Assembly: GCA_946480085.1 (NCBI GenBank)
Contig: CAMLHZ010000006.1
Coordinates: forward strand, 143,367 to 207,366
Reading direction: 5' to 3'
DNA length: 64,000 bases
From: an uncultured Flavobacteriales bacterium
Lineage (GTDB): Bacteria; Bacteroidota; Bacteroidia; Flavobacteriales; Crocinitomicaceae
Shown: piece by piece, positions 8,350 through 17,802 of the stretch
Numbering within the stretch: position 1 is the first letter of the stretch
Layout: the number at the start of each line of letters is the position of its first letter
The notes under the pieces: model-generated
Seen by the model: only the letters and a program-made list of their open reading frames with translations
The model's database searches: none
Told to the model about the DNA's origin: nothing
Position numbers and translations under genes: made by a program

Positions 8350-9938
8350 TGAGCGACAAAAGAAACTATAATATATTTTTTCATCTTCACACGGTTAGCG
8401 GAATTACCATCACCGTTGGATTATTCGTTATTTTCTTTGCCGGAGCATTTACCTTGTTTAGAGAAGAAATTGGACAATGGGAAAGCAGTGGAAAGAAAAC
8501 GGAAGTTGTAGAAAAAAAGGCTGAATTAAAAACCGATTACAACAAGATGATTTCGGCCTTGGAAAATGAGGTTCCAAATGTTTATGGTCGTGAAGTTTAT
8601 GGTAATCTAGACTTGAATTCTGGAAAGTACTCCTTTTACGTTTCGGAAACTGCTGATACTACTTTGGCTACGAATAAAAACATCGATTATCAATTTGAAT
8701 TGAACCACAGAACAGGTAAGTTGGATTCTAAGACTGAGAATTACAGCTTTGGTGAATTGTTATATTGGCTTCATTTTTACTATCAACTTGATCGAATTGG
8801 ATATTACATTTCAGGTTTTGTAGCCTTCTTTTTCTTCTTCGCCATTATTACTGGTGTTATTGTGCATTGGAGGAAGATGTTCAGTAGTTTCTTTGTTTTC
8901 CGACCAAAGCAGAAAATGAAAACCATCTGGACGGATGCGCACACTGCACTTGGATTCATTGGTTTGCCGTTTCAATTTATTTATGCGCTTACTGGTGCAA
9001 TGTTCGGTTTAGGAATTTTGGTTGCCATTTCAAGTGGTTACTGGGTTTACAATGGAGATAGTGAAAAAATGTATTCCGATGTAATGGAGAGAGGTACCGC
9101 TTCGGTTTTGGAAAAGAAAGTAAGGGCGACAATCGATTACAACCATTTGGCTAAGAAAACGGAGCAAAAATGGAAGAATTTTGAGGTTCACGGTTTTCAC
9201 ATAACCAACTACGGAAGTTCTTCTATGCAAATCGAATTTTCAGGTGAAGAGCACATCAGTTCCCGTTTTCTTGGTGCAGGAAAGGTGCTTTATGACATTA
9301 ATGGAAAAGAAATTTCTGCTCAAAAGCCTGGAGAATTGAGTTATTACGATGGTGTTTGGAGTTCTGTTCGACGTTTGCACTATGCTCAATTCGGGAAAAT
9401 TGGTTCAATTGGAGCGTATTTACTGAAGATTGTTTACTTCATAATGGCATTAATCACATGTTTCGTCATTATTACAGGTGTTTTGATTTGGCTAGAAGCA
9501 AGAAATAAGAAAAACATTTCCGAGAAAAGAAGAAAATACAATAACGGAGTAGGGTTGGTTTACCTTTCTATTTGTCTTTCAATGCTTCCAGTTACGGCTG
9601 CCACATTTATTCTTTCAAAATTGCTTCCGGAAACAGCAAATAGAGAATCGGTATTGAATTATTCGTTTTTCTTCGGCTGGTTGGGCGTTTCCATATTGCT
9701 GTATTTCCTGAAAAACAATTACCTAATTAATAAATACACGCTTTTGATCGGTGGAATTTTAGGATTGTCTATTCCAATTCTCAACGGAATTGTTTCTAAA
9801 ACCTGGTTTTGGTCGAACTACGCAAACGGTGAATACGGCGTGTTTTCTGTAGATGTAATTTGGTTGTTGATTGGATTGGTGAGTGTTTGGGTGTTTACCA
9901 AATTGAAACCGAGAAATTCAGTGACTGTTTCTACTTGA
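8349..9938 (+). CDS. PepSY-associated TM helix protein, likely iron-siderophore reductase component
   Basis: 529 aa. N-terminal FHLHTVSGITITVGLFVIFFAGAFTLFREE (about 10-40) is the typical first helix of PepSY_TM proteins, with His residues able to bind heme. It is followed by a periplasmic PepSY-like region, two helices around VAFFFFFAIITGVIVHW and DAHTALGFIGLPFQFIYALTGAMFG, a second soluble domain, and four C-terminal helices. Relatives such as FpvG reduce ferric siderophores in the periplasm with electrons from the inner membrane. It is the last gene of a coupled three-gene operon with two small membrane proteins. Which siderophore or metal is served cannot be read; no TonB receptor lies in the window. 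Confidence 0.85.
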   Translation: MSDKRNYNIFFHLHTVSGITITVGLFVIFFAGAFTLFREEIGQWESSGKKTEVVEKKAELKTDYNKMISALENEVPNVYGREVYGNLDLNSGKYSFYVSETADTTLATNKNIDYQFELNHRTGKLDSKTENYSFGELLYWLHFYYQLDRIGYYISGFVAFFFFFAIITGVIVHWRKMFSSFFVFRPKQKMKTIWTDAHTALGFIGLPFQFIYALTGAMFGLGILVAISSGYWVYNGDSEKMYSDVMERGTASVLEKKVRATIDYNHLAKKTEQKWKNFEVHGFHITNYGSSSMQIEFSGEEHISSRFLGAGKVLYDINGKEISAQKPGELSYYDGVWSSVRRLHYAQFGKIGSIGAYLLKIVYFIMALITCFVIITGVLIWLEARNKKNISEKRRKYNNGVGLVYLSICLSMLPVTAATFILSKLLPETANRESVLNYSFFFGWLGVSILLYFLKNNYLINKYTLLIGGILGLSIPILNGIVSKTWFWSNYANGEYGVFSVDVIWLLIGLVSVWVFTKLKPRNSVTVST

Positions 9939-10280
9939 TTTAAAACACATAGGAACATAGAACACATAGTTTATAACGGTGTTATTACTTTGTGTACGTC
10001 GTGCCCTCGTGGTCGAATTGAAAGAACTACAGTAATGGTATAATGAGGATAAAGGATTGCAGATTCAGCGAGAGATTGTTGAGAGATTGAAACCGGTGTT
10101 GGAGTTTGAGACACGAGATTTAACCACATAGATACCTATCCGAAACATAGTGACAAACAACCCTATTGAAAATAAAAAGGTGAGCATTGAATTTAATTTC
10201 AATCAATGAGTAACTATGCTCTCTATGAGCAATTAACTACGTTCCTATGTGTTTAATAAACCAATTCTGAGGACCGAAGA
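9939..10280. repeat. Intergenic region with decayed ACACATAG repeats and 18-bp inverted repeats
   Basis: No gene seen. Copies of an ACCACATAGnnAC-type motif occur at about 9943, 9968 and 10112. An 18-nt motif AAACACATAGGAACATAG (9943-9960) is inverted at 10237-10254 with one mismatch. This looks like the remains of a small repeat-bounded element between the PepSY operon and the DUF1801 gene. Confidence 0.6.
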
Positions 10281-10646
10281 CTATGTGTTTTTATCATCAA
10301 TCAACGCAATCCTGAACTTCACGATATCCTCAATCAACTTCAACGGCATTGTTTCTGTCAACGGAAATTGAACTGACCCTTTTCCTTGTTTGTATTTCGA
10401 AAGTTCTTTTGCGAAAGCTTCGTGTCCGCTTGGAGTTGCATAAAAACCAATATGACCTTTATAACCGGCAAAGTAAACGGCTGGTTTTCCTTTGTATTTG
10501 TAAGCTGGCATTCCATAACTGATGCTTTCAACCAATTCCGGACCGGTTTTCTTCACACAGTCACGAACTGTTTTTAAGTGGTTTTGAATTTCTTCAGGAA
10601 ATGAATTAATGTATTCTTCTATGGTGTTTACTAATGGTGCTTTCAT
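10281..10646 (-). CDS. DUF1801 (YdhG-like) protein
   Basis: 121 aa, soluble. The pattern TIEEYINSFPEEIQNHLKTVRDCVKKTGPELVESISYGMPAYKYKGKPAVYFAGYKGHIGFYATP followed by KGSVQFPLTETMP is characteristic of the DUF1801/YdhG family (a small frataxin-like alpha/beta fold; a Bacillus member, YdhG, was proposed as an iron chaperone). Whether this protein binds iron is not shown by sequence, though an iron-type operon lies just upstream on the other strand. It starts 4 bp downstream of the stop of the lipoprotein gene at 10651-11541, so the two are probably co-transcribed. Confidence 0.85.
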   Translation of the reverse strand: MKAPLVNTIEEYINSFPEEIQNHLKTVRDCVKKTGPELVESISYGMPAYKYKGKPAVYFAGYKGHIGFYATPSGHEAFAKELSKYKQGKGSVQFPLTETMPLKLIEDIVKFRIALIDDKNT

Positions 10647-10650
10647 CGTT

Positions 10651-11541
10651 TTATTTTGAGTAGTTGAATTCTAAAAGTGTAGGATGTTTGTCTTGACCTT
10701 CATTTGAAATATAGAGCGAGCCATCAGGTGTGAACGCCAAACCTTCGGCTTTATTGAATAAATGTTTTTTCAGCACTTCCATATGCTTTAGTTGACCTTT
10801 CATGTCATAAACAAACAACAAATGATCTGCGGCTGATAAGATGTATAATTCTTTGGTGATAGGATGAATGCATAATCCTGAAATCATGAATTTAATGTCG
10901 GGTTCTTTCGAATTTTTCTTCTCTTTGTAAGAAATGTCAAGGTTGTGCTTTTCAGCATACTCCTTTAAATCCTTGACATTGAATTCGAAAACTGGTTTTT
11001 CACTAATTATCTTTTCATTCAGATCAAACCCGTAGATCGCACGTAAATCCTTGAATTCTTTTCCTTTCCCTAATTTTCCCTTACAGCCAATTAACAAGCG
11101 GTTATTCGCTTTGTCGTAACAAAATCCTTCATTGTTTGGTGCCGGAATTTGAGTTTGGTGAGTTGTAGTTGAGTAATTAGGCGATTGAAAGTTGTTGATC
11201 TCAAAAACGGCCCCGTCACTGCGAAGAACATACATGTCGTTATTTACTCTAGCCAAACCTTCGTAATCGCCATCCATTTCAAAGGTAAACTGATTCTTTA
11301 TCTCTCGATTCACCAAATCATAAATGAAGAGAATTCCGTTTTCATCCTGAATACATCCAAGCGTAAGTGAGTCAATGCATGTAACTCCCGAAATTTCACG
11401 CAAGGTATCAGGCAAAATAATGGTTGATTTCGGAGAGTGGAAATCGTATGCGTAGCTTTTGGGCTTTTCAGAAAAATAACAGCTTACGGCGAATGTTCCA
11501 CATGCCAATATTGCCACTAAATTCCATATTTTGCTCTTCAT
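10651..11541 (-). CDS. SdiA-regulated (YjiK-like) lipoprotein with beta-propeller fold
   Basis: 296 aa with lipobox FAVS|C (Cys21). After it LREISGVTCIDSLTLGCIQDENGILFIYDL, then MDGDYEGLARVNNDMYVLRSDGAVFEI, and later NKAEGLAFTPDGSLYISNEG are hallmark segments of the SdiA-regulated/YjiK family, a six-bladed propeller related to phytase-like and NHL folds. Members are periplasmic or lipid-anchored and of unknown role. It sits 4 bp upstream of the DUF1801 gene on the same strand. Confidence 0.85.
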   Translation of the reverse strand: MKSKIWNLVAILACGTFAVSCYFSEKPKSYAYDFHSPKSTIILPDTLREISGVTCIDSLTLGCIQDENGILFIYDLVNREIKNQFTFEMDGDYEGLARVNNDMYVLRSDGAVFEINNFQSPNYSTTTHQTQIPAPNNEGFCYDKANNRLLIGCKGKLGKGKEFKDLRAIYGFDLNEKIISEKPVFEFNVKDLKEYAEKHNLDISYKEKKNSKEPDIKFMISGLCIHPITKELYILSAADHLLFVYDMKGQLKHMEVLKKHLFNKAEGLAFTPDGSLYISNEGQDKHPTLLEFNYSK

Positions 11542-11628
11542 ATGTTTAAAGTTATGAAAACATGGATAAAAGAGTTCAAAAAGAGTTCAAAATATCTCGA
11601 CTTTGCTCGATAAACTTTTGAACCTTTC

Positions 11629-13887
11629 TTAGACGCGAATTCCGATTACCAAAACGTCATCGATCTGTTCAATCGGTCCACGCCATGATTCAAATGCAGT
11701 TGAAAGTAATTCACGTTGCTTAACCATTGGTTCATTCGAAATCTCAACCAATAATTCCTTGAAACGTTTGTAGAGGTATTTTTTTCCGCCTGGTTTTCCG
11801 CCTTCCAAATGTTCACCACCAAACTGATCTGCAAAACCATCTGTGAACAAATACAAACAATCACCCTTTTTCAGATCAATTGGAGTATTGCTAAACGGCT
11901 GGGATTGAATTTCAATAGATGCAGAAATTGCTTGTTTGTCGGCGTTAAATTGAATCAATTCCTTATCACGAACAATGTAAAGCGGATTGTTTGCTCCGGC
12001 ATATTCTGCGTATAAATTTTCGAAATCAATAGTACAGAGCGCCATATCCATTCCATCTTTCAAAGGTGTTTCCAGCGAATTGTTGTTCAAGCTCTTTTTT
12101 AGCTCATCGTTCACAAAATCCAATGCTTTAGCTGCGGATGTAATACTTAAATTGTTCAGCGATTGATTCAACAATGAGTTTCCAATAATCGACATGAAGG
12201 CTCCTGGAACACCATGTCCGGTGCAGTCAACGGCAGCAACAACAAGTATATCTGAACCCGGTTTGTGTTTTCCATCAGAATTTTCACTGGGATTTCCCAA
12301 TGCTTTTACCTGCGAGAACCAATAGAAATCGCCACTCACCACATCTTTCGGACTAAAGAAAATAAAAGAATCAGATGCATATTCTTTCAATGATTCCTGC
12401 TCCATCAAAATGGAACGCTGGATGCGCTTTGAATATTCAATACTATCCTGAATGTCTTTACTTTTTTCATCAATGATCTTTCGCTGAACGTTGATTTCGC
12501 TTTCCATTCGAAGACGTTCTGAGATATCACGTGCATAGATCACAATTGCCGGTCTTCCATCGAAAGGGGCAACCTTTGCAGAGCATTCCACCGGAATTAA
12601 CCGACCCGATTTGGTTTGAAACGGAATATCAGAATAGATCATTCCGCCTTTTTCCCATACATCTGCTACAATGCGGGAACTTTTGTCAAGAAATTCTTCA
12701 GGGTGTAAATCAAATAAACTCAGTTTCTTCAAGTCCTCAATATTATACTCCAGCATCTTTGCAGCACTTGGATTACATTGGTGAATGACTCCGTCAACAA
12801 TATCAATTACAAGAATAGCGTCGTTTGCCTGGTTAATGATGTGCTCGTAACCACTCAATTGATGATCATATTCTTCAGTTGGTTTGATCTTCTGGTATTT
12901 CAAATTACTGTCAATTGACTCTACAATTGGGAATATCAATGAAGGATTCAGGAATTCACCAACCTTATCAGGGCGTGAAACATAACGCACAATTCCGTTG
13001 ATATCGATCAGGAACGAAGCCGGAAGCGGAATTCCTTCTTCATAAGTCTCTTCAATGATATGATCATATTCTTTTAACTGAACTCCATATTCCATTGCAA
13101 TACGCTGACCTTCATCGGCCAATACTTTGAAGTCCAATCCAAGCTTCGACATCATTTCCTTATTCACGTCCATTGGATCCGGTCCAATAGCTAATAGCAT
13201 GATGTTTTTACTTTGAAATTTCTCACGGTTCTTTTCGTAAGTACGGAGCATCATATGGCATCCGGGACACCAATCCCCACGTACGAAAATCAACAATAAA
13301 TGACGTTTATTTCTGTAATCAGAAAGCGACACCATGTTTCCGTTTTGATCGGGAAGACTGAATTCACTGGCTTCATTACCAATTTGTACCTTATAACCAC
13401 CTTTTGTATGCGAAAGCAATTGTTTTCTATCGCGATAGATTCCAATAGCAAGAAGTGTGGAGAATACAAAAAGCGGAACAGGATAAACATAAGCCATCCA
13501 GGAATAATGAAGTGCGATAGCCAATGAATAAGTTGCAACAATCGAAATGATCAGTAAGGTAGGTTCAAACCAGGGTTGTCCGGTATAACCAAAAACCCTG
13601 AAGTTCACAATTCTGAAAATAGCTCCGAAAGCACCTATAAAAAGAGCAAATGCGAAGATAGGTAAGTGATTTACACTGGCATCTATTGAAAGTCCAACCA
13701 AAATGGCAGCCAGCCAAACATTGCTGAATTGAAACCAGCTGGTGTATTTTGAAACTTCTTTCATGGCGCAGAAGTAGGCAGCAATGGCCAATGCTCCTGC
13801 AACCAAATGCAAGTCAATGAATAAAATAATAACTGCAGCAATGTTAAGAATTGATCCTATGATTGTGCTGAAATGGATGTTTTTCAT
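11629..13887 (-). CDS. Membrane-peroxiredoxin-PAS-PP2C (SpoIIE) multidomain signalling protein
   Basis: 752 aa. Residues 8-155 form about five to six membrane helices. Residues 168-310 are an AhpC/TSA-like redoxin domain with FVRGDWCPGC, Cys207 and Cys210, and SFLIDINGIVRYV. Residues 346-462 are a PAS domain (IINQANDAILVIDIVDG). After a short coiled coil (SIEYSKRIQRSIL) residues 500-752 form a PP2C/SpoIIE phosphatase with PKDVVSGDFYW, DCTGHGVPGAFMSIIG, DGMDMALC and LYLFTDGFADQFGG; the metal-binding Asp residues are present. Such phosphatases usually dephosphorylate anti-sigma antagonists or similar Ser/Thr-phosphorylated partners. The fusion suggests redox or thiol sensing coupled to phosphatase output. 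A promoter lies directly upstream; it is monocistronic. Confidence 0.9.
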   Translation of the reverse strand: MKNIHFSTIIGSILNIAAVIILFIDLHLVAGALAIAAYFCAMKEVSKYTSWFQFSNVWLAAILVGLSIDASVNHLPIFAFALFIGAFGAIFRIVNFRVFGYTGQPWFEPTLLIISIVATYSLAIALHYSWMAYVYPVPLFVFSTLLAIGIYRDRKQLLSHTKGGYKVQIGNEASEFSLPDQNGNMVSLSDYRNKRHLLLIFVRGDWCPGCHMMLRTYEKNREKFQSKNIMLLAIGPDPMDVNKEMMSKLGLDFKVLADEGQRIAMEYGVQLKEYDHIIEETYEEGIPLPASFLIDINGIVRYVSRPDKVGEFLNPSLIFPIVESIDSNLKYQKIKPTEEYDHQLSGYEHIINQANDAILVIDIVDGVIHQCNPSAAKMLEYNIEDLKKLSLFDLHPEEFLDKSSRIVADVWEKGGMIYSDIPFQTKSGRLIPVECSAKVAPFDGRPAIVIYARDISERLRMESEINVQRKIIDEKSKDIQDSIEYSKRIQRSILMEQESLKEYASDSFIFFSPKDVVSGDFYWFSQVKALGNPSENSDGKHKPGSDILVVAAVDCTGHGVPGAFMSIIGNSLLNQSLNNLSITSAAKALDFVNDELKKSLNNNSLETPLKDGMDMALCTIDFENLYAEYAGANNPLYIVRDKELIQFNADKQAISASIEIQSQPFSNTPIDLKKGDCLYLFTDGFADQFGGEHLEGGKPGGKKYLYKRFKELLVEISNEPMVKQRELLSTAFESWRGPIEQIDDVLVIGIRV

Positions 13888-13894
13888 GTGTAAC

Positions 13895-13923
13895 CAAATG
13901 TAGAAAAATATTTAGTTCTCAAA
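13895..13923 (-). promoter_or_regulatory. Promoter of the redoxin-PAS-PP2C gene
   Basis: On the minus strand TTTG (13923-13920), 17 nt, then TACATTTG (13902-13895), a good Bacteroidota consensus. It is only a few bases from the ATG at 13887, so the mRNA would be nearly leaderless. Confidence 0.65.
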
Positions 13924-14193
13924 GCAGTGTATCCATTTCTTACGTGTACAAATTACATTTGGATTTTGAGACCGTTATATGTTGAGTCATTTTCAACTAT
14001 TAACACTCATGCATTGCTCGCTCTCCGGCATTTAATCAAAACAAGATATGTTTGTTATATCACATCAGGGAATTCTTTTTGTTTGATTATCGTTTGATTA
14101 AGAGATTATTAATTGACTTGTCCCGTTTTTGTCCTTTTTAATAAGACAACCTTCGAGCTGCTCTCGCGTATTTTTGTCACAACTAAGTTGATT

Positions 14194-17100
14194 ATGAAAC
14201 AAATGTGTTCAAAATTAAATACGATTATCCTGAGTTTTTTCATTCTTTTCATCGGATGGAATGCAAAAGCGCAGTGTACATGGACAAGCTATTTTTACGA
14301 TAACTTTGAATATACCACAGTAATTCCATACATCGTTCCAGGGACAACATACCAAAATTCACCTCAAACTTTTGCTGGTTGTGTTCATGCCGGAACAAGA
14401 GGTTTGTATTTAAATTTTGCTGATGGTATTTCAGGAATGGTTTACGACCAACCGTTTACGAATGTTTGTGTTGGAGCAAATTACCGTTTTTCATTTTGGA
14501 CAAGAGATGCGTTTTCGAGTTCGAATAACATGACGTTTAGAGTAGTAGACGCTTCAAACAATATTATTGCTACTCAAACAGTAATTACAAATTCGACCTG
14601 GCAAAATGTGGTAATGCCTTCATTTATAGCACCAACTTCTACCATTCGTTTTCAAATCTTCACGAATATACCTGGTGGACCTGGGAATGATGCCGGATTA
14701 GATGAATTGACGTTGAGCGTTTGTTCTCCGCCAGTTGCGAATTATACTTTCTCACAATGTTCATCTGCGGGAAACACAAATCTTTACAGTCAAATCACAA
14801 ACGGATCATCTTCGAATGGAACCTGGACGGGACCATCGGCGCTTACCAATGGTTATCAGGGAACATTTACTCCCGGAACCAATACAAATGGGACTTATAC
14901 GTATACGATTGATGCTGGTGGAACTTGTCCTGACTCGGTTGCGAACGTTCAAGTGACTTCAGTTGCTACGCCAAATATTAATCCACTTGGGCCAATTAAC
15001 AGTTGTGGACCATATACGTTACCTGCGATTACAGGTACAAACTTATCTGGAAATCAAAGATATTACACGGGAATTAATGGGACCGGAACCATGTATAACA
15101 CGGGAGCTGTTATTTCAACTTCCCAAACACTCTACATGTATGGTGGTGCTTCCGGATGCAGCGATCAGGAAACTGTTGTAATCAACATTTCTGCACCTGT
15201 AAACGCTGGAAATGACAATGCTTCAAGTATTTGCGGCGAAGGTCCCACACTTTTATTGAATACATACTTAAGTACCGGAGCCACAACTGGTGGAACCTGG
15301 GCAGAAACTACTGCAGTCCCTTCAGGAACATTCAACAACACAACTACAAGTTGGAACACCAATGGATTGAATCAGGGAACATACACGTTTACCTATACAG
15401 TTCCTGCAAATGGTGCTTGTCCTGCTGATGTGGCAAATATCAGTGTTTTGATCGGAAATGTACCAGCTGTTAATCTAGGAAACGACACAACGCTTTGTAT
15501 CGGACAAAATATTACGCTTAATGCGGGGACGTATGATACTTATCAATGGAACAATGGATCAACCAATGCCACAAAATATGTTACCAATCCTGGTGGAACT
15601 TATTGGGTGAAAGTAGGAACATTGGGTGCAAATCAAATTGTTAACGGTGGTTTTGAAAGTGGAAATACCGGATTTACCACTCAGTATACATTAGGGACAG
15701 GCGGAACATGGGGCTTGTTATCAAATCCGGGGACATATGCCATTACAACTTCACCGAATTTAGTTCATAGTAACTTTAGTTCTTGTCAGGATCATACAGC
15801 TGCTCCAGGTGTAAATCAATTGGTTGTTAATGGTGCTTCAACACCGAATACACAAGTTTGGTGTCAAACAGTTCCGGTTCAACAAAACACTTCTTATCAA
15901 TTTGGTACATGGGTTTCTTCTGTTGTTGCTGACCCGAACGTTGCTCAACTTCAATTCACCATTAACGGTGTTTCACTTGGTGCAAATTTTTCGCCTTCGA
16001 CAACACCTTGTACCTGGTCGCAATACACGCAAACATGGCAATCTATGACTACATCGAATGCGCAAATTTGTATTGTGAACCAAAACATTACGGGTGGAGG
16101 AAACGATTTCGCGATTGATGATATTACTTTCAGACCAGTGTGCTATTCAACGGATACAATTGTGGTTAATTTTAGTCCTAATCCAGTTGTGAATCTGGGG
16201 CCTGATAAAGCGGTTTGTGAAGGAACAACTGTAACGTTTGATGCAGGAAATGCAGGAATGAATTATGCGTGGAACAGCACAGAAACCACACAAACGATTT
16301 CTCCAACTACAACGGGGAACTATTCGGTAGTTGTGACAAATCAATACGGTTGTCATGGGACGGATAACGCAAACGTTAGTTTTGAAGTTCAGAAAATCGC
16401 CGGAAATGATAGTTTGGATTTTACATGTTCTACAAACAACGCATTTGAACTCTCAGATCTTTTATCGGCAAATACAACTGCTGGAGGAACATGGTCTGGA
16501 CTAACAGCTGCGTTCGCGGGCACACTTGATGTTACAGACGGAAGCTTAGGATTAACAGGACAGGCCGGAACGTTTGATTTCAATTATGTTGTTTTTGGAA
16601 CCAATTGTCCGAACGATACATCTTTCATTCAGCTCACAGTTCATCAACAGCCCGTTGCGGCACCGGATCAGAATTTACATTTCTGCAATACTGTTGGAGA
16701 CGTTCATGATTTCAGTGGATATTTGAACCATCCGTTTGAACCGATTACAGGTTCTTGGGAAACATCAGCGAACGTTCCTGCGGGAAGTTTCAATACTGCA
16801 ACTTCAGTATTTGATGTTGGAAACATCGCTCACGATAATTACCAATTCAACTATATTCTGCCTTCAGATCCGGGATGTGTAAACGATACAACAACAATTG
16901 ATGTAAAGATTACGGCGGTACCGCAGATTCATTTCATTTCTGATGTTACAGAAGGTTGTCAGCCGCTTGCAGTGAACTTTACCAATACAAGTATTACTCA
17001 AGGGAATACAACATTTAGCTGGAATTTAGGTGATGGAACAAATTCAAGCAGTTCGGCAGATGTACCCAATGTGTATGAAGCAGCTGCTTGTTATGATATC

Positions 17101-17709
17101 ACATTAACTGCAACTTCTGATGGACTTTGCTCGGCAACAGGAACCTTAACAGATATGATCTGTGTTCATGCGGTTCCCGAAGCTGCATTTGTTTACAGTC
17201 CGCAACAGGTTTATTCGGATGGTCCCACGGTAAACTTCACCAATGAATCCATCAACAACGATTTTAATGTTTGGACCTTTGGTGATGGTGGATCATCTAC
17301 TTCTGTAGAACCTGAGCACACTTACCCGATTGGTGAAGTTGGAAGTTATGAAGTGATGCTGATTGTAACCACTCAATTCGGATGCGCTGATACAGCTGTG
17401 AAATCCGTACTCGTAAAAGATCAATTGATCTATTACGTACCAAATACCTTTACACCCGACTCGGACGAAAACAATCCGGTATTTATTCCGGTGATGACCG
17501 CCGGGATGGATGAGAACGATTATCACCTGGAAATCTACAACAGATGGGGCGAAATGGTTTTTGAAACCAGCGATATTCATGAAGGATGGGATGGAACTTT
17601 TAAAGGTAAAATGGCAGATACCGGAACTTACATCTGGAAATTGAGCTTCGGATTGATTGAAACAGACGGAAAGGAAACGGCAAAAGGACACGTTAATTTA
17701 TTGCGCTAA
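14194..17709 (+). CDS. Giant secreted adhesin-like protein with PKD domains and CHU_C (type B) T9SS sorting domain
   Basis: 1171 aa from ATG 14194, which puts a signal peptide (NTIILSFFILFIGWNAKAQ|C) at the N terminus; the frame is open back to 14113 but the extra 27 codons have no signal character. The body is a chain of Ser/Thr/Gly/Asn-rich beta-domains with LGNDTTLCIGQNITLNAG and LGPDKAVCEGTTVTFDAG Ig-like units and PKD motifs (FSWNLGDGTNSS, FNVWTFGDGGSS). The end (about 1090-1171) is a CHU_C gliding-motility C-terminal domain: PNTFTPDSDENN, YNRWGEMVFET, GWDGTFKGK, GTYIWKL. CHU_C domains send proteins through T9SS, usually with a SprF/PorP partner. Likely a cell-surface adhesin. Confidence 0.88.
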   Translation: MKQMCSKLNTIILSFFILFIGWNAKAQCTWTSYFYDNFEYTTVIPYIVPGTTYQNSPQTFAGCVHAGTRGLYLNFADGISGMVYDQPFTNVCVGANYRFSFWTRDAFSSSNNMTFRVVDASNNIIATQTVITNSTWQNVVMPSFIAPTSTIRFQIFTNIPGGPGNDAGLDELTLSVCSPPVANYTFSQCSSAGNTNLYSQITNGSSSNGTWTGPSALTNGYQGTFTPGTNTNGTYTYTIDAGGTCPDSVANVQVTSVATPNINPLGPINSCGPYTLPAITGTNLSGNQRYYTGINGTGTMYNTGAVISTSQTLYMYGGASGCSDQETVVINISAPVNAGNDNASSICGEGPTLLLNTYLSTGATTGGTWAETTAVPSGTFNNTTTSWNTNGLNQGTYTFTYTVPANGACPADVANISVLIGNVPAVNLGNDTTLCIGQNITLNAGTYDTYQWNNGSTNATKYVTNPGGTYWVKVGTLGANQIVNGGFESGNTGFTTQYTLGTGGTWGLLSNPGTYAITTSPNLVHSNFSSCQDHTAAPGVNQLVVNGASTPNTQVWCQTVPVQQNTSYQFGTWVSSVVADPNVAQLQFTINGVSLGANFSPSTTPCTWSQYTQTWQSMTTSNAQICIVNQNITGGGNDFAIDDITFRPVCYSTDTIVVNFSPNPVVNLGPDKAVCEGTTVTFDAGNAGMNYAWNSTETTQTISPTTTGNYSVVVTNQYGCHGTDNANVSFEVQKIAGNDSLDFTCSTNNAFELSDLLSANTTAGGTWSGLTAAFAGTLDVTDGSLGLTGQAGTFDFNYVVFGTNCPNDTSFIQLTVHQQPVAAPDQNLHFCNTVGDVHDFSGYLNHPFEPITGSWETSANVPAGSFNTATSVFDVGNIAHDNYQFNYILPSDPGCVNDTTTIDVKITAVPQIHFISDVTEGCQPLAVNFTNTSITQGNTTFSWNLGDGTNSSSSADVPNVYEAAACYDITLTATSDGLCSATGTLTDMICVHAVPEAAFVYSPQQVYSDGPTVNFTNESINNDFNVWTFGDGGSSTSVEPEHTYPIGEVGSYEVMLIVTTQFGCADTAVKSVLVKDQLIYYVPNTFTPDSDENNPVFIPVMTAGMDENDYHLEIYNRWGEMVFETSDIHEGWDGTFKGKMADTGTYIWKLSFGLIETDGKETAKGHVNLLR

Positions 17710-17802
17710 CCCTCCTGATTTTAGGACATTTGCAAAATCAAATTCGTTAATTTCCCTGTTTACAATTTTAGAGAGTATGAAATTGTTGTACTTTCGATAT
17801 GT

